A stretch of 14,241 nt of DNA from an uncultured Eubacteriales bacterium (GTDB lineage Bacteria > Bacillota > Clostridia > Oscillospirales > Acutalibacteraceae), in NCBI GenBank assembly GCA_934726435.1, contig CAKVDR010000012.1, forward strand, positions 1-14,241, read 5' to 3'. Below, in pieces: positions 1 to 6,474 of the stretch. Below the pieces are notes generated by a model, which was given only the letters and a program-made list of their open reading frames with translations, did not search any database and had not been told where the DNA came from. How positions within the stretch are numbered: position 1 is the stretch's first letter; the number at the start of each line of letters is the position of its first letter. A program made the translations under genes and the position numbers.

Positions 1-1
1 T

Positions 2-295
2 AGTATGGGTGAGGAGATGGGCAGCGCTTTTGATGATATACATAAGTTTATGTATAAAGAAGTTTACACCAATAAAAAGTCTATATCCGAAGAAGATAAA
101 GTTCCATTTGTTATCAGTTCGCTTTATAATTATTTCAAAAAAAATGACGGTAAAATGCCGAAAACTATGCATGATATAGCTGAAAAAGAGGGAATAGAAA
201 GAGCAATTTGCGATTACATAGCCGGCATGACCGACACATTCGCAATAAATTTATTCAAGGATATATTTCTTCCTAGGTCATCAAGGATTTTCTAA
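2..295 (+). CDS. dgt: dGTPase (dNTP triphosphohydrolase), C-terminal part, cut by window start
   Basis: The frame is open to the left edge, so only about the last 97 residues are visible and the ATG at position 5 is an internal methionine. The family hydrolyses dGTP to deoxyguanosine and tripolyphosphate through an N-terminal HD metal site that lies outside this window. What is seen is the helical C-terminal tail, including the segment CDYIAGMTDTFAINLFKD near the end. This closely resembles the conserved C-terminal motif (VCDYIAGMTDRFA-like) of bacterial dGTPase-like proteins. The gene ends 27 bases before dnaG, and dgt-dnaG-rpoD is a common clostridial order, so it is probably cotranscribed with dnaG. 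The family call is fairly secure; substrate specificity cannot be judged from the tail. Confidence 0.85.
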   Translation, partial: SMGEEMGSAFDDIHKFMYKEVYTNKKSISEEDKVPFVISSLYNYFKKNDGKMPKTMHDIAEKEGIERAICDYIAGMTDTFAINLFKDIFLPRSSRIF

Positions 296-305
296 AAATA
301 AACAT

Positions 306-313
306 GGAAGGAG
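306..313 (+). promoter_or_regulatory. Ribosome binding site deciding the dnaG TTG start
   Basis: GGAAGGAG at 306-313 lies 9 bases before TTG 323. No ATG or GTG in frame sits at a usable distance, so this site fixes the primase start on a TTG codon. Confidence 0.7.
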
Positions 314-322
314 TGGTGTTTT

Positions 323-2098
323 TTGGCTTTTTCAGATGATTTCATAACTGAGCTTAAAGAAAAAATCGACATTGAAGAAATTATTTCAGGTTATGTTGAA
401 ATTCAAAGAAAAGGCAGAAACTTGATGGGCGTTTGCCCCTTCCACGCCGAAAGAACGCCGTCTTTTTGTGTTTATCCTTCCAGTGGGTCATTTTATTGCT
501 TTGGTTGCGGAGCAGGTGGAGATGTTATAACGTTTCTTAGGCTTATCGAGCATTGGGACTATGTTGAAACTGTTAAATTTCTTTGTGAAAAAGCCGGAAT
601 GAACTACGACATCAGCGATGAAGAAAATGAAGCTCACCGCGCAAAACTTAATGTTTATAAAATTAACAGAGAAGCCGCTAAATTTTATCATAAATGCCTG
701 CTTTCTGAAGAGGGCAAAAAAGCCCGCGAATACTTAACTTCCCGAAAGATAAAAGCTTCAACGGCAGTTCATTTTGGGCTTGGTTATTCCCCCGCAAGCA
801 GGTTTGCGCTTGTTAATCATCTTAAAAAAATGGGGTTTAAAAGCGACGAAATTATTATGTCGAATTTAGCGTTTAAATCTCGAAACGGAAAAGATATTGA
901 CAGATTTTGCGACAGGCTGATGTTTCCTATAATAGATGTAAGGGGCAACGTTATTGCTTTTGGCGCGAGGACTTTAACCGGCGAAGCGCCTAAGTATATC
1001 AACACTTCTGACACGCCAGTTTTCAAAAAAAGTAGCAACTTGTTTGCTCTTAATTTTGCTTCGAAATCAAGCGAAAAAAACTTGATTTTAACTGAGGGCT
1101 ACATGGACGTCATTGCGCTTCATCAGGCAGGGTTCACAAATGCTGTTGCAACTTTGGGAACTTCGCTCACGCCTTCTCAAGTCAAGGTGATGTCGCGCTA
1201 CTGCGAAGAAGTCCTGCTTTCTTACGACTCAGATGGTCCGGGAAAGAAAGCCTCCGAAAGGGCTATTTCTCTTTTAAAAGAAGCGGGAGTTAAAGTTAAA
1301 ATTATTTCTATTCCTGAGTTTAAAGATCCTGATGAATTTTTAAGATTTTATGGCAATAAAGCAAAGGCAAAATTTTCGGGCCTTGTGAATGATTCAAAAA
1401 GCGATCTGGAATATCAACTCTCGGCGCTTAAAGAAAAATGTGATTTAAACACTTCCGACGGAAAGATAAAATATTTAACCGGCGCGGCAAAGCTTCTTGC
1501 AAGCTCGGCGACCATGGTTGAGAGGGAAGTTTACGCGATTTTAATAAGCGAAGAGCTTGGTGTTAGAAAATCAACGGTTTTGCTTCAAACCGAAAAGTAC
1601 ATAAAGCAATTTGCAAAAAAGTCAAAAACAAAAGAATTTAAAAATATTGAAAAGAAAATATCGGCAATTGATGATAAAGTCAACAAGGACAAGCATACTA
1701 ATCTAAGAGCGGCTCACGCCGAGGAAAGTCTGATTTCTTGTATAATAAACGATGCCGACGCAGCAAAAAGGATAATCTCGGAAGTTTCTTCGGATGTTTT
1801 TGCCACGGAATTTAATAAAAGAGTTTTTGAAGTTTTGAAAGACATAATTTCAAAGGGTAAAACTCCTGATATTACGGTAATTTCCGGTTATGAATTTTCG
1901 TTTAAAGAAATTGGAAGAATAACTAAAATGGTATGTACTTATGACAGGAGTATGTCAAAGAAAGAGTGTGTTGACGAATATATAAGTACTTTAAAAAAAG
2001 AAAAAGAAAGAAAAAAATTTTCGGAAATAAATGATATTTCTGAAGTTGAGATACAAAATTACATTAAAAAGTTAAATATTCAAAGCACGAATAATTAA
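323..2098 (+). CDS. dnaG: DNA primase
   Basis: This 591-residue protein has the usual length for bacterial DnaG, which makes RNA primers for Okazaki fragments at the fork with the DnaB helicase. Domains are in the expected order. The N-terminal CHC2 zinc-binding domain has ligands C38, H41, C59 and C62. The RNA polymerase/TOPRIM core follows, with the first acidic residue E258 in LILTEGYMD and the metal-binding D302-S-D304 in SYDSDGPGK. A helical, lysine-rich C-terminal region from about 440 would contact the helicase. The start is TTG at 323, supported by a ribosome binding site 9 bases upstream. It follows dgt and is 12 bases from rpoD, so an operon is very likely. No key residue is missing. 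Confidence 0.97.
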   Translation: MAFSDDFITELKEKIDIEEIISGYVEIQRKGRNLMGVCPFHAERTPSFCVYPSSGSFYCFGCGAGGDVITFLRLIEHWDYVETVKFLCEKAGMNYDISDEENEAHRAKLNVYKINREAAKFYHKCLLSEEGKKAREYLTSRKIKASTAVHFGLGYSPASRFALVNHLKKMGFKSDEIIMSNLAFKSRNGKDIDRFCDRLMFPIIDVRGNVIAFGARTLTGEAPKYINTSDTPVFKKSSNLFALNFASKSSEKNLILTEGYMDVIALHQAGFTNAVATLGTSLTPSQVKVMSRYCEEVLLSYDSDGPGKKASERAISLLKEAGVKVKIISIPEFKDPDEFLRFYGNKAKAKFSGLVNDSKSDLEYQLSALKEKCDLNTSDGKIKYLTGAAKLLASSATMVEREVYAILISEELGVRKSTVLLQTEKYIKQFAKKSKTKEFKNIEKKISAIDDKVNKDKHTNLRAAHAEESLISCIINDADAAKRIISEVSSDVFATEFNKRVFEVLKDIISKGKTPDITVISGYEFSFKEIGRITKMVCTYDRSMSKKECVDEYISTLKKEKERKKFSEINDISEVEIQNYIKKLNIQSTNN

Positions 2099-2110
2099 AG
2101 GAGGAACAAA

Positions 2111-3181
2111 ATGGAGGATACAAACCAAAATTCTAAAGGAATCGAAAATGTTATAAAAGGTTTAGCTCAGCACGGCAAATCTTCCGGTCAAGTTAGCACC
2201 GGTGATATTTTGGAAGCTATGGGAGAAATTGATTTTGACCCTGATGAAATAGAAAAGCTTTATGATTCAATGGAATCTATGGGTGTTGAAATAATAGATG
2301 GTCTTGACGACTCCGAAATGGTTGGAGACACGAGCCATGACGAAGGCGCAATTCTCACCGATGACCCGGTTAAAGTTTATTTGAAAGAAATTGGAACGGT
2401 TCCGCTTCTTTCAAGCGAAGAAGAGCTTGAGCTTGCAAAAAGAGTCGTTGAAGGTGACGAAAAAGCTAAAAAAAGGCTTTCGGAAGCCAACTTGAGGCTT
2501 GTTGTAAGCATTGCTAAGAGATATCTTGGAAGAGGAATGCATTTCCTTGATTTAATTCAAGAAGGCAACCTCGGCCTTATGAAAGCTGTTGAAAAGTTTG
2601 ATTACACGAAAGGTTTTAAATTTTCAACTTACGCAACGTGGTGGATTCGCCAGGCTATAACGAGAGCAATTGCCGACCAAGCAAGGACTATAAGGATCCC
2701 GGTTCACATGGTTGAAACCATGAACAAAGTAAGAAGAGTTTCGGGCCAGCTCCTTCACAACAACGGCCGTGAGCCAACCCCTGAAGAAGTTGCCGAAGAG
2801 CTTAACATGCCTGTTGAAAAAATCAGGGAAATAATGCGTGCGTCGCAAGATCCGCTTTCGCTTGAAACTCCAATCGGCGAAGAAGACGACACCCACCTTG
2901 GGGATATGGTCCCGGATGGAGATGCTTTGGCGCCCGTTGAAGAGGCTTCGCATGTTCTTTTAAGAGAGCAGCTCATGGATGTTCTTGGAACTTTGACTCC
3001 GCGCGAAAGAAAGGTTCTTCAAATGAGGTTTGGAATCAGCGGTGGCCGCCCCCACACGCTCGAAGAAGTTGGAAAAGAATTCGACGTTACAAGAGAAAGA
3101 ATTCGCCAAATCGAAGCAAAAGCGCTTAGAAAACTCCGCCACCCAAGCAGAAGCAAAAAATTAAAAGATTACCTTGATTAA
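2111..3181 (+). CDS. rpoD: RNA polymerase primary sigma factor (sigma-70/SigA)
   Basis: This is the housekeeping sigma factor that directs RNA polymerase to TTGACA/TATAAT promoters. The 356-residue length fits Firmicutes SigA, which lacks the long spacer of the E. coli protein. A short acidic region 1.1 occupies about residues 10-75. Region 1.2 starts at DDPVKVYLKEIG (about 84). Region 2 spans about 122-195 and includes FSTYATWWIRQAITRAIADQ, the -10 reading and melting element. Region 3 lies at about 200-275. Region 4.2, the -35 reading helix-turn-helix, is at about 316-342 with TLEEVGKEFDVTRERIRQIE. The start has a strong AGGAGG at 2099-2104, 6 bases upstream. It lies 12 bases after dnaG and is probably cotranscribed with it. 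Consensus sigma-A promoters elsewhere in the window fit this factor. Confidence 0.98.
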   Translation: MEDTNQNSKGIENVIKGLAQHGKSSGQVSTGDILEAMGEIDFDPDEIEKLYDSMESMGVEIIDGLDDSEMVGDTSHDEGAILTDDPVKVYLKEIGTVPLLSSEEELELAKRVVEGDEKAKKRLSEANLRLVVSIAKRYLGRGMHFLDLIQEGNLGLMKAVEKFDYTKGFKFSTYATWWIRQAITRAIADQARTIRIPVHMVETMNKVRRVSGQLLHNNGREPTPEEVAEELNMPVEKIREIMRASQDPLSLETPIGEEDDTHLGDMVPDGDALAPVEEASHVLLREQLMDVLGTLTPRERKVLQMRFGISGGRPHTLEEVGKEFDVTRERIRQIEAKALRKLRHPSRSKKLKDYLD

Positions 3182-3186
3182 TTTTC

Positions 3187-3215
3187 TTGACAGATTGATA
3201 TCAAAATGATAAAAT
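3187..3215 (+). promoter_or_regulatory. Sigma-A promoter of rplU-prp-rpmA
   Basis: TTGACA at 3187-3192 (perfect -35) is followed by a 17-base spacer and TAAAAT at 3210-3215 (5 of 6 to TATAAT). It begins only 5 bases after the rpoD stop codon, so the ribosomal protein operon restarts transcription directly behind rpoD. Expected start of transcription is near 3222. Confidence 0.85.
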
Positions 3216-3221
3216 AGCATT

Positions 3222-3308
3222 ACCGCATATTGCAGGCATCAAAACGGCTTTTTGAAAGCCTGCCTGGTTCAGTAGCGAGATAAAGTAAAGGTAGGTGCGT
3301 AAAGAGGT
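3222..3308 (+). promoter_or_regulatory. Structured leader of rplU, probable L21 leader RNA
   Basis: About 87 bases lie between the predicted transcript start and the L21 start codon. A clear hairpin is visible: GCAGGC (3232-3237) pairs with GCCTGC (3258-3263), and inside it TCAAAA (3239-3244) pairs with TTTTGA (3250-3255). No T-run follows, so it is not a terminator. Position and architecture fit the L21 leader family known upstream of rplU in low-GC Gram-positives, thought to give feedback control by L21. The family assignment is from context and general shape, not from a covariance search. Confidence 0.6.
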
Positions 3309-3617
3309 ATGTACGCAGTTATAAAAACAGGTGGCAAACAATACAAAGTTTCCGAAGGCGAAGCAATCTACATTGAAAAATTAGATTTAGCCGAAGGCAG
3401 CGAAGTAGAGTTTGAAGTTGTTGCCGGACATGATGGCAAAAGCTTTCACGTTGGAAGTCCTTTAGTTGATTCTGCAAAGGTTACAGGAAAGGTTCTTAAA
3501 AACGGCAAAGCAAAAAAAGTAACAGTGTTTACTTACAAACCTAAAAAAGGTTCAAAAAGAAAACTCGGACACAGACAAATGTACACAAAAGTACAAATTG
3601 AAAAAATTAGTTTCTAA
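3309..3617 (+). CDS. rplU: 50S ribosomal protein L21
   Basis: This 102-residue protein has the usual L21 length. It starts with the canonical MYAVIKTGGKQYKV and carries the C-terminal GSKRKLGHRQMYTKV segment that binds 23S rRNA. It is a structural component of the large subunit. The AGAGG just before ATG 3309 is too close to serve as a binding site. The AGGTG at 3293-3297 lies 11 bases upstream and is the better candidate. It is first in the rplU-prp-rpmA operon, behind its own promoter and structured leader, and prp follows 2 bases after the stop. Confidence 0.97.
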   Translation: MYAVIKTGGKQYKVSEGEAIYIEKLDLAEGSEVEFEVVAGHDGKSFHVGSPLVDSAKVTGKVLKNGKAKKVTVFTYKPKKGSKRKLGHRQMYTKVQIEKISF

Positions 3618-3619
3618 TT

Positions 3620-3946
3620 ATGCTTAAAGTAAGCTTTTTTACACTTTGCAGCGGTGAAATTTGCGGATTTAGAATAGATGGTCATGCAAATTACGATGAT
3701 TATGGCAAAGATATTGTTTGCGCAGGGGTTTCGTCGGTTGCTTATATGGTTGCAAACACGATTTCCGGCGTTATGAATATTGATACTGAAATAAAAGTGC
3801 ATGATGATGGTTATATGTATGTTCGCGTGCCGGGCAAAAGTGCCGGTTTATGCCAAGTTCTTTTTGAGGGGCTTAAAAATCATTTGATTATGATGGAAGA
3901 AAGCTACCCGGAGAACATTAATGTGAATTACGAGGAGGTGAAGTAA
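3620..3946 (+). CDS. prp: Ribosomal-processing cysteine protease Prp (YsxB family)
   Basis: This 108-residue protease removes the N-terminal extension of ribosomal protein L27 in Firmicutes and relatives. The catalytic pair seen in the family is present: H22 in DGHANYDDYG and C34 in DIVCAGVSSV, with S38 four residues later as in Staphylococcus aureus Prp. The gene lies between rplU and rpmA, where it is normally found. It is 2 bases from the former and 1 base from the latter, so translation is probably coupled. No strong ribosome binding site precedes the ATG, which fits coupling to rplU. The adjacent rpmA carries the expected cleavage site, which supports the function. Confidence 0.94.
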   Translation: MLKVSFFTLCSGEICGFRIDGHANYDDYGKDIVCAGVSSVAYMVANTISGVMNIDTEIKVHDDGYMYVRVPGKSAGLCQVLFEGLKNHLIMMEESYPENINVNYEEVK

Positions 3947-3947
3947 A

Positions 3948-4223
3948 ATGCTGATGATTAATTTACAGCTCTTTGCTCACAAGAAAGGTCAAGGTTCAAC
4001 CCACAACGGAAGAGATTCAGAATCGAAACGCTTAGGTGTTAAGCGTGCTGATGGCCAGGAAGTTAAAGCTGGTAACATCCTCGTTAAACAACGTGGAACA
4101 AAAATTCATCCGGGCGAAAATGTAGGCCGTGGTTCAGACGACAGCTTGTTTGCTTTGATTGATGGAAAAGTTAAGTTCGAAAGAGTCGGACGTGACCGTA
4201 AACGTGTTAGTGTTTATGCGTAA
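3948..4223 (+). CDS. rpmA: 50S ribosomal protein L27, with cleavable N-terminal extension
   Basis: L27 reaches toward the peptidyl-transferase centre with its N-terminus and helps place the tRNA ends. This 91-residue precursor begins MLMINLQLFAHKKG. In Firmicutes a short leader ending in LQLF is removed by Prp before A10, exposing AHKKGQGS, which matches bacterial L27 proteins made without an extension. The remaining sequence has typical motifs such as GNILVKQRGTKIHPGENVG and GRDRKRVSV. The ribosome binding site AGGAGGTG at 3933-3940 is 7 bases before ATG 3948; ATG 3954 (M3) would also leave the cleavage site intact. A terminator follows the gene. Confidence 0.97.
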   Translation: MLMINLQLFAHKKGQGSTHNGRDSESKRLGVKRADGQEVKAGNILVKQRGTKIHPGENVGRGSDDSLFALIDGKVKFERVGRDRKRVSVYA

Positions 4224-4239
4224 TATTGAATTATGTAAG

Positions 4240-4275
4240 GTGGACTCTAAGATTTAGAGTTCGCTTTTATTTTTT
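4240..4275 (+). terminator. Intrinsic terminator after rpmA
   Basis: ACTCTAA (4244-4250) and TTAGAGT (4254-4260) form a perfect 7-base stem with a 3-base GAT loop. It can be lengthened outward by G-T, G-C, T-G and G-C pairs to 4240/4264. The T-rich run 4265-4275 follows. It would separate rplU-prp-rpmA from obgE. Confidence 0.7.
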
Positions 4276-4302
4276 GAATTTTAATTTGATTTTTGTAATA
4301 AT
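4274..4302 (+). promoter_or_regulatory. Weak candidate promoter for obgE-mrnC
   Basis: TTGAAT at 4274-4279, a 17-base spacer and AATAAT at 4297-4302 lie between the rpmA terminator and obgE. The -10 is imperfect and the region is very AT-rich, so this may be chance. A promoter is expected here because a terminator precedes it. Confidence 0.3.
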
Positions 4303-4327
4303 AAATAACAAAGGGGTGTGATTTAAA

Positions 4328-5590
4328 ATGTTTGTAGATGTTGCAAAAATAGTGGTTAAAGCGGGAAACGGCGGGAACGGTCACGTTTCATTTTTAAGGG
4401 ATAAATACACTTCGACCGGTGGCCCTGACGGCGGAAATGGCGGAAATGGCGGAAGCATTATTTTCGTTGCTGATAATAATCTTTCCACGCTTTCGAGTTT
4501 TAGATATAAGAAAAAGTTTTTTGCTAAAAACGGCGCGAACGGTCTGCCCGGAAAGAAGACAGGTAAAAAGGGCGAAGATTTAACTATAAAAGTTCCTTAC
4601 GGAACGCTCATTAAAGATGCAGAAACTGATGAACTTATTTATGATCTTTCTTCGCCTGAGCCTTATGTTTTGGCCAAAGGTGGCAGAGGCGGCGCAGGAA
4701 ATATGAATTTTGCCAACTCAGTTAGGCAGTCGCCTAAATTTGCGAAACCTGGTCAAGAAACTGAGGTTCTCAACATTAAGCTTGAGCTTAAACTTTTGGC
4801 TGATGTTGGTTTAGTAGGCTACCCGAATGTTGGCAAATCAACGATAATTTCAGTTTGCAGCGAGGCTAAACCGCAAATTGCAAATTACCATTTTACTACG
4901 CTTTCCCCGATTTTAGGCGTAGTTAAATATAAAGATAGCAAATCTTTTGTTATGGCGGATATTCCCGGGCTTATTGAAGGTGCGTGGAAGGGCGTTGGGC
5001 TTGGCCATGAATTTTTGCGCCATATTGAAAGGTGCAGACTGCTTGTTCATGTAGTTGATGTTTCGGGCAGCGAGGGAAGAGATCCATGCAAAGATTTTGA
5101 TAATATAAATGAAGAGCTTGAAAAGTTTAATCCTGAACTTGCGAAAAGATCGATGATAGTAGTTGGAAATAAATGTGACATAGCTTCCGAAGAAGATATT
5201 TCAAGATTTAAAAATTATGTTTCTTCAAAGGGTTATGAATATTTTTCAGTTGTGGCTGCTTCAAACCAAGGAATTGCCGAAATGCTTGACACAATCGCTG
5301 AAAAATTAAGCAAACTCCCGGATATTTACACCTTTGCTTCTGAAAAAACTTTGGAAACGAATTCGGAAGAAGATACCTTTGAAATTAAAAAAGAAAAAGG
5401 CGTTTATGTGGTTAAATCTTCGAAGCTCGAAAAGGTTATTAAATCAACTAACTTTGACGATTATGAATCGCTTAACTACTTCCAAAATGCGATTACGACT
5501 TCAGGTTTGACGCAAGCTTTAAAAGATGCCGGAATTAACCCAGGCGACAGCGTTAGCGTTAATGGAGTTGAATTTGAGTTTTTTGAATAA
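4328..5590 (+). CDS. obgE: GTPase Obg (CgtA), ribosome assembly GTPase
   Basis: This essential GTPase binds late 50S precursors and links ribosome assembly to ppGpp and sporulation signalling. It has 420 residues. The glycine-rich Obg fold spans about 1-158 (many G-N-G-G repeats, 12-43). The G domain is at about 159-330: G1 GYPNVGKS (164-171), G2 around NYHFTTLSP, G3 DIPG (211-214), G4 NKCD (281-284). The C-terminal OCT domain at about 345-420 contains GVYVVKSSKLEKV, and OCT domains are typical of Firmicutes. In switch II the segment after DIPGLIEGA reads WKGVGLGHEF, whereas most homologues have H/S/A-E-G. AAAGGGGTG lies upstream of the ATG. mrnC follows 25 bases after the stop. Confidence 0.96.
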   Translation: MFVDVAKIVVKAGNGGNGHVSFLRDKYTSTGGPDGGNGGNGGSIIFVADNNLSTLSSFRYKKKFFAKNGANGLPGKKTGKKGEDLTIKVPYGTLIKDAETDELIYDLSSPEPYVLAKGGRGGAGNMNFANSVRQSPKFAKPGQETEVLNIKLELKLLADVGLVGYPNVGKSTIISVCSEAKPQIANYHFTTLSPILGVVKYKDSKSFVMADIPGLIEGAWKGVGLGHEFLRHIERCRLLVHVVDVSGSEGRDPCKDFDNINEELEKFNPELAKRSMIVVGNKCDIASEEDISRFKNYVSSKGYEYFSVVAASNQGIAEMLDTIAEKLSKLPDIYTFASEKTLETNSEEDTFEIKKEKGVYVVKSSKLEKVIKSTNFDDYESLNYFQNAITTSGLTQALKDAGINPGDSVSVNGVEFEFFE

Positions 5591-5615
5591 TTAATTTGAA
5601 AGAAGATTTTTTAAA

Positions 5616-5987
5616 ATGACGGAAAAAGTCTCTATGATGAGTGCACAAAAGCTGGCATTCTTAGGTGATGCAGTTTATGAACTTTTAGTGAGAGAAAAAA
5701 TTGTTAACAGCGTTGATGGAAGCATCGGGAAGCTTCATAATTTGAAAGTTAGCAAGGTTTGCTGCGAGGCGCAATCTGAGATGCTTAGCAAAATTGAAGG
5801 CATTTTAACTGAAGAAGAACTCGCAATTTATAAAAGAGGGCGCAATGTTCAAACTGGCCGAGTTCCAAAAAATTCGGCCCCCGGTGTTTACCGAAGAGCC
5901 ACAGGTTTGGAAGCACTTTTTGGATATTTATATCTAATGGGAAATATGCAACGTGCATACGATCTTTTAAAAATAATGTATGTATAA
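5616..5987 (+). CDS. mrnC: Mini-ribonuclease III
   Basis: Mini-III is a double-strand-specific endonuclease with an RNase III catalytic domain but no RNA-binding domain. In Bacillus it trims both ends of 23S rRNA, helped by L3. This 123-residue protein has the normal length for the family. The first catalytic motif is LAFLGDAVYELLVRE with D18; the second is RRATGLEALFGYLYL with E99 preceding the A-L-F-G-Y signature. KRGRN at 73-77 is the expected basic loop. The ribosome binding site is weak (AAGAAG, 10 bases upstream). Methionines 7 and 8 are alternative starts, but the ATG at 5616 fits the usual length. It sits 25 bases behind obgE and is probably cotranscribed, which groups it with other 50S maturation genes. 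Confidence 0.93.
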   Translation: MTEKVSMMSAQKLAFLGDAVYELLVREKIVNSVDGSIGKLHNLKVSKVCCEAQSEMLSKIEGILTEEELAIYKRGRNVQTGRVPKNSAPGVYRRATGLEALFGYLYLMGNMQRAYDLLKIMYV

Positions 5988-6040
5988 CAAAAATTTATAA
6001 TATATCGCTTAGATTTTGTAATGATATTTTTTGAATTCTA

Positions 6041-6069
6041 TTGACTTTGTGTAAAGATTGTGATACCAT
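6041..6069 (+). promoter_or_regulatory. Probable sigma-A promoter of two small reading frames
   Basis: TTGACT at 6041-6046 (5 of 6), a 17-base spacer and TACCAT at 6064-6069 (4 of 6), with an extended -10 TG at 6061-6062. The predicted transcript start is near 6076, about 30 bases before the first small start codon. It is the only gene-independent transcription signal I can support between mrnC and the small frames. Confidence 0.55.
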
Positions 6070-6104
6070 TTTAATACGGTTTGAATAATTCATTTGGAGA
6101 AAGG

Positions 6105-6227
6105 ATGAAGAATATGCAAATTTTGCAAATTATTTATTGTAGCTGTGATTTAATAGGTAGGATTGATAAATTTTCTAATGATTTAAAGAAATTTATTACT
6201 ACATTCGCAGGAAGAATTTCTAAATAG
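6105..6227 (+). CDS. Small protein of 40 residues, unknown function
   Basis: I do not recognise this product. The frame runs from ATG 6105 to TAG 6225-6227. GGAG at 6096-6099 is 5 bases upstream of the ATG, a good ribosome binding site. The predicted peptide begins MKNMQILQIIYCSCDLIGRI. The first half is hydrophobic with two cysteines (C12, C14), and the second half is basic and amphipathic, ending AGRISK, with an overall positive charge. There is no signal peptide cleavage motif. It lies behind a plausible promoter and 34 bases before a second small frame, so both may be on one message. It could be a small regulatory or membrane-active peptide, or a leader peptide for the second frame. The evidence is the binding site, promoter and tandem layout only. 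Confidence 0.5.
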   Translation: MKNMQILQIIYCSCDLIGRIDKFSNDLKKFITTFAGRISK

Positions 6228-6261
6228 TTTGAAACAATTTTAATTTAAAAGGAGAATAAAA

Positions 6262-6441
6262 ATGACAAGCGAAATTAAAAATGTTGCTTCTCAAGCATGG
6301 AAGGACCTTGTTTCTTCTGCATCACTTTTTTTATCTTTTTGCGGTCTTGTAGGTGCTTGTATTAATGTAGTTAATGCAGTTAAGCCCGCAACCATGCAAG
6401 AACTTAGCTTTACAAAATCCGAGTCAAAAAAGATAGGTTAG
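6262..6441 (+). CDS. Small membrane protein of 59 residues, unknown function
   Basis: This frame has the stronger signals of the two: AAAAGGAGAA at 6247-6256 with GGAG 7 bases before ATG 6262, and 59 codons to TAG 6439-6441. The product starts MTSEIKNVASQAWKDL, a short polar segment. A hydrophobic stretch of about 24 residues follows, rich in small side chains and containing two cysteines (C27, C33), enough for one membrane helix. The tail is polar and basic, ending ESKKIG. I recognise no family. No immunity, export or modification gene lies beside it, so a bacteriocin or toxin reading is unsupported. A single-pass accessory protein for a membrane complex is equally possible. The gene is convergent with the minus-strand ATPase gene, with 33 bases between the stops. 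Confidence 0.6.
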   Translation: MTSEIKNVASQAWKDLVSSASLFLSFCGLVGACINVVNAVKPATMQELSFTKSESKKIG

Positions 6442-6467
6442 TTAGTGCGTTAACTATAATATTTTAT
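6439..6467. terminator. Weak possible bidirectional terminator between convergent genes
   Basis: TAGTTA (6439-6444) pairs with TAACTA (6451-6456) around a 6-base loop, followed by ATAATATTTTATT. The first stem arm overlaps the stop codon of the 59-residue frame. Read on the minus strand, the hairpin is followed after a few bases by a T-run (6424-6430). The stem is short and AT-rich, so efficiency would be low. Confidence 0.3.
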
Positions 6468-6474
6468 TGAAAGC

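Noticed and set aside
4340..4460. GGCGGAAATGGCGGAAATGG-like direct repeats at the start of obgE
   Set aside because: They encode the normal glycine-asparagine-rich Obg fold and are not a separate repeat element.
6105..6441. The two small frames as an AgrD-type signal peptide or bacteriocin pair
   Set aside because: No agrB-like, transporter, immunity or modification gene is nearby, and neither peptide has a double-glycine leader or the cysteine and acidic-tail arrangement of AgrD.
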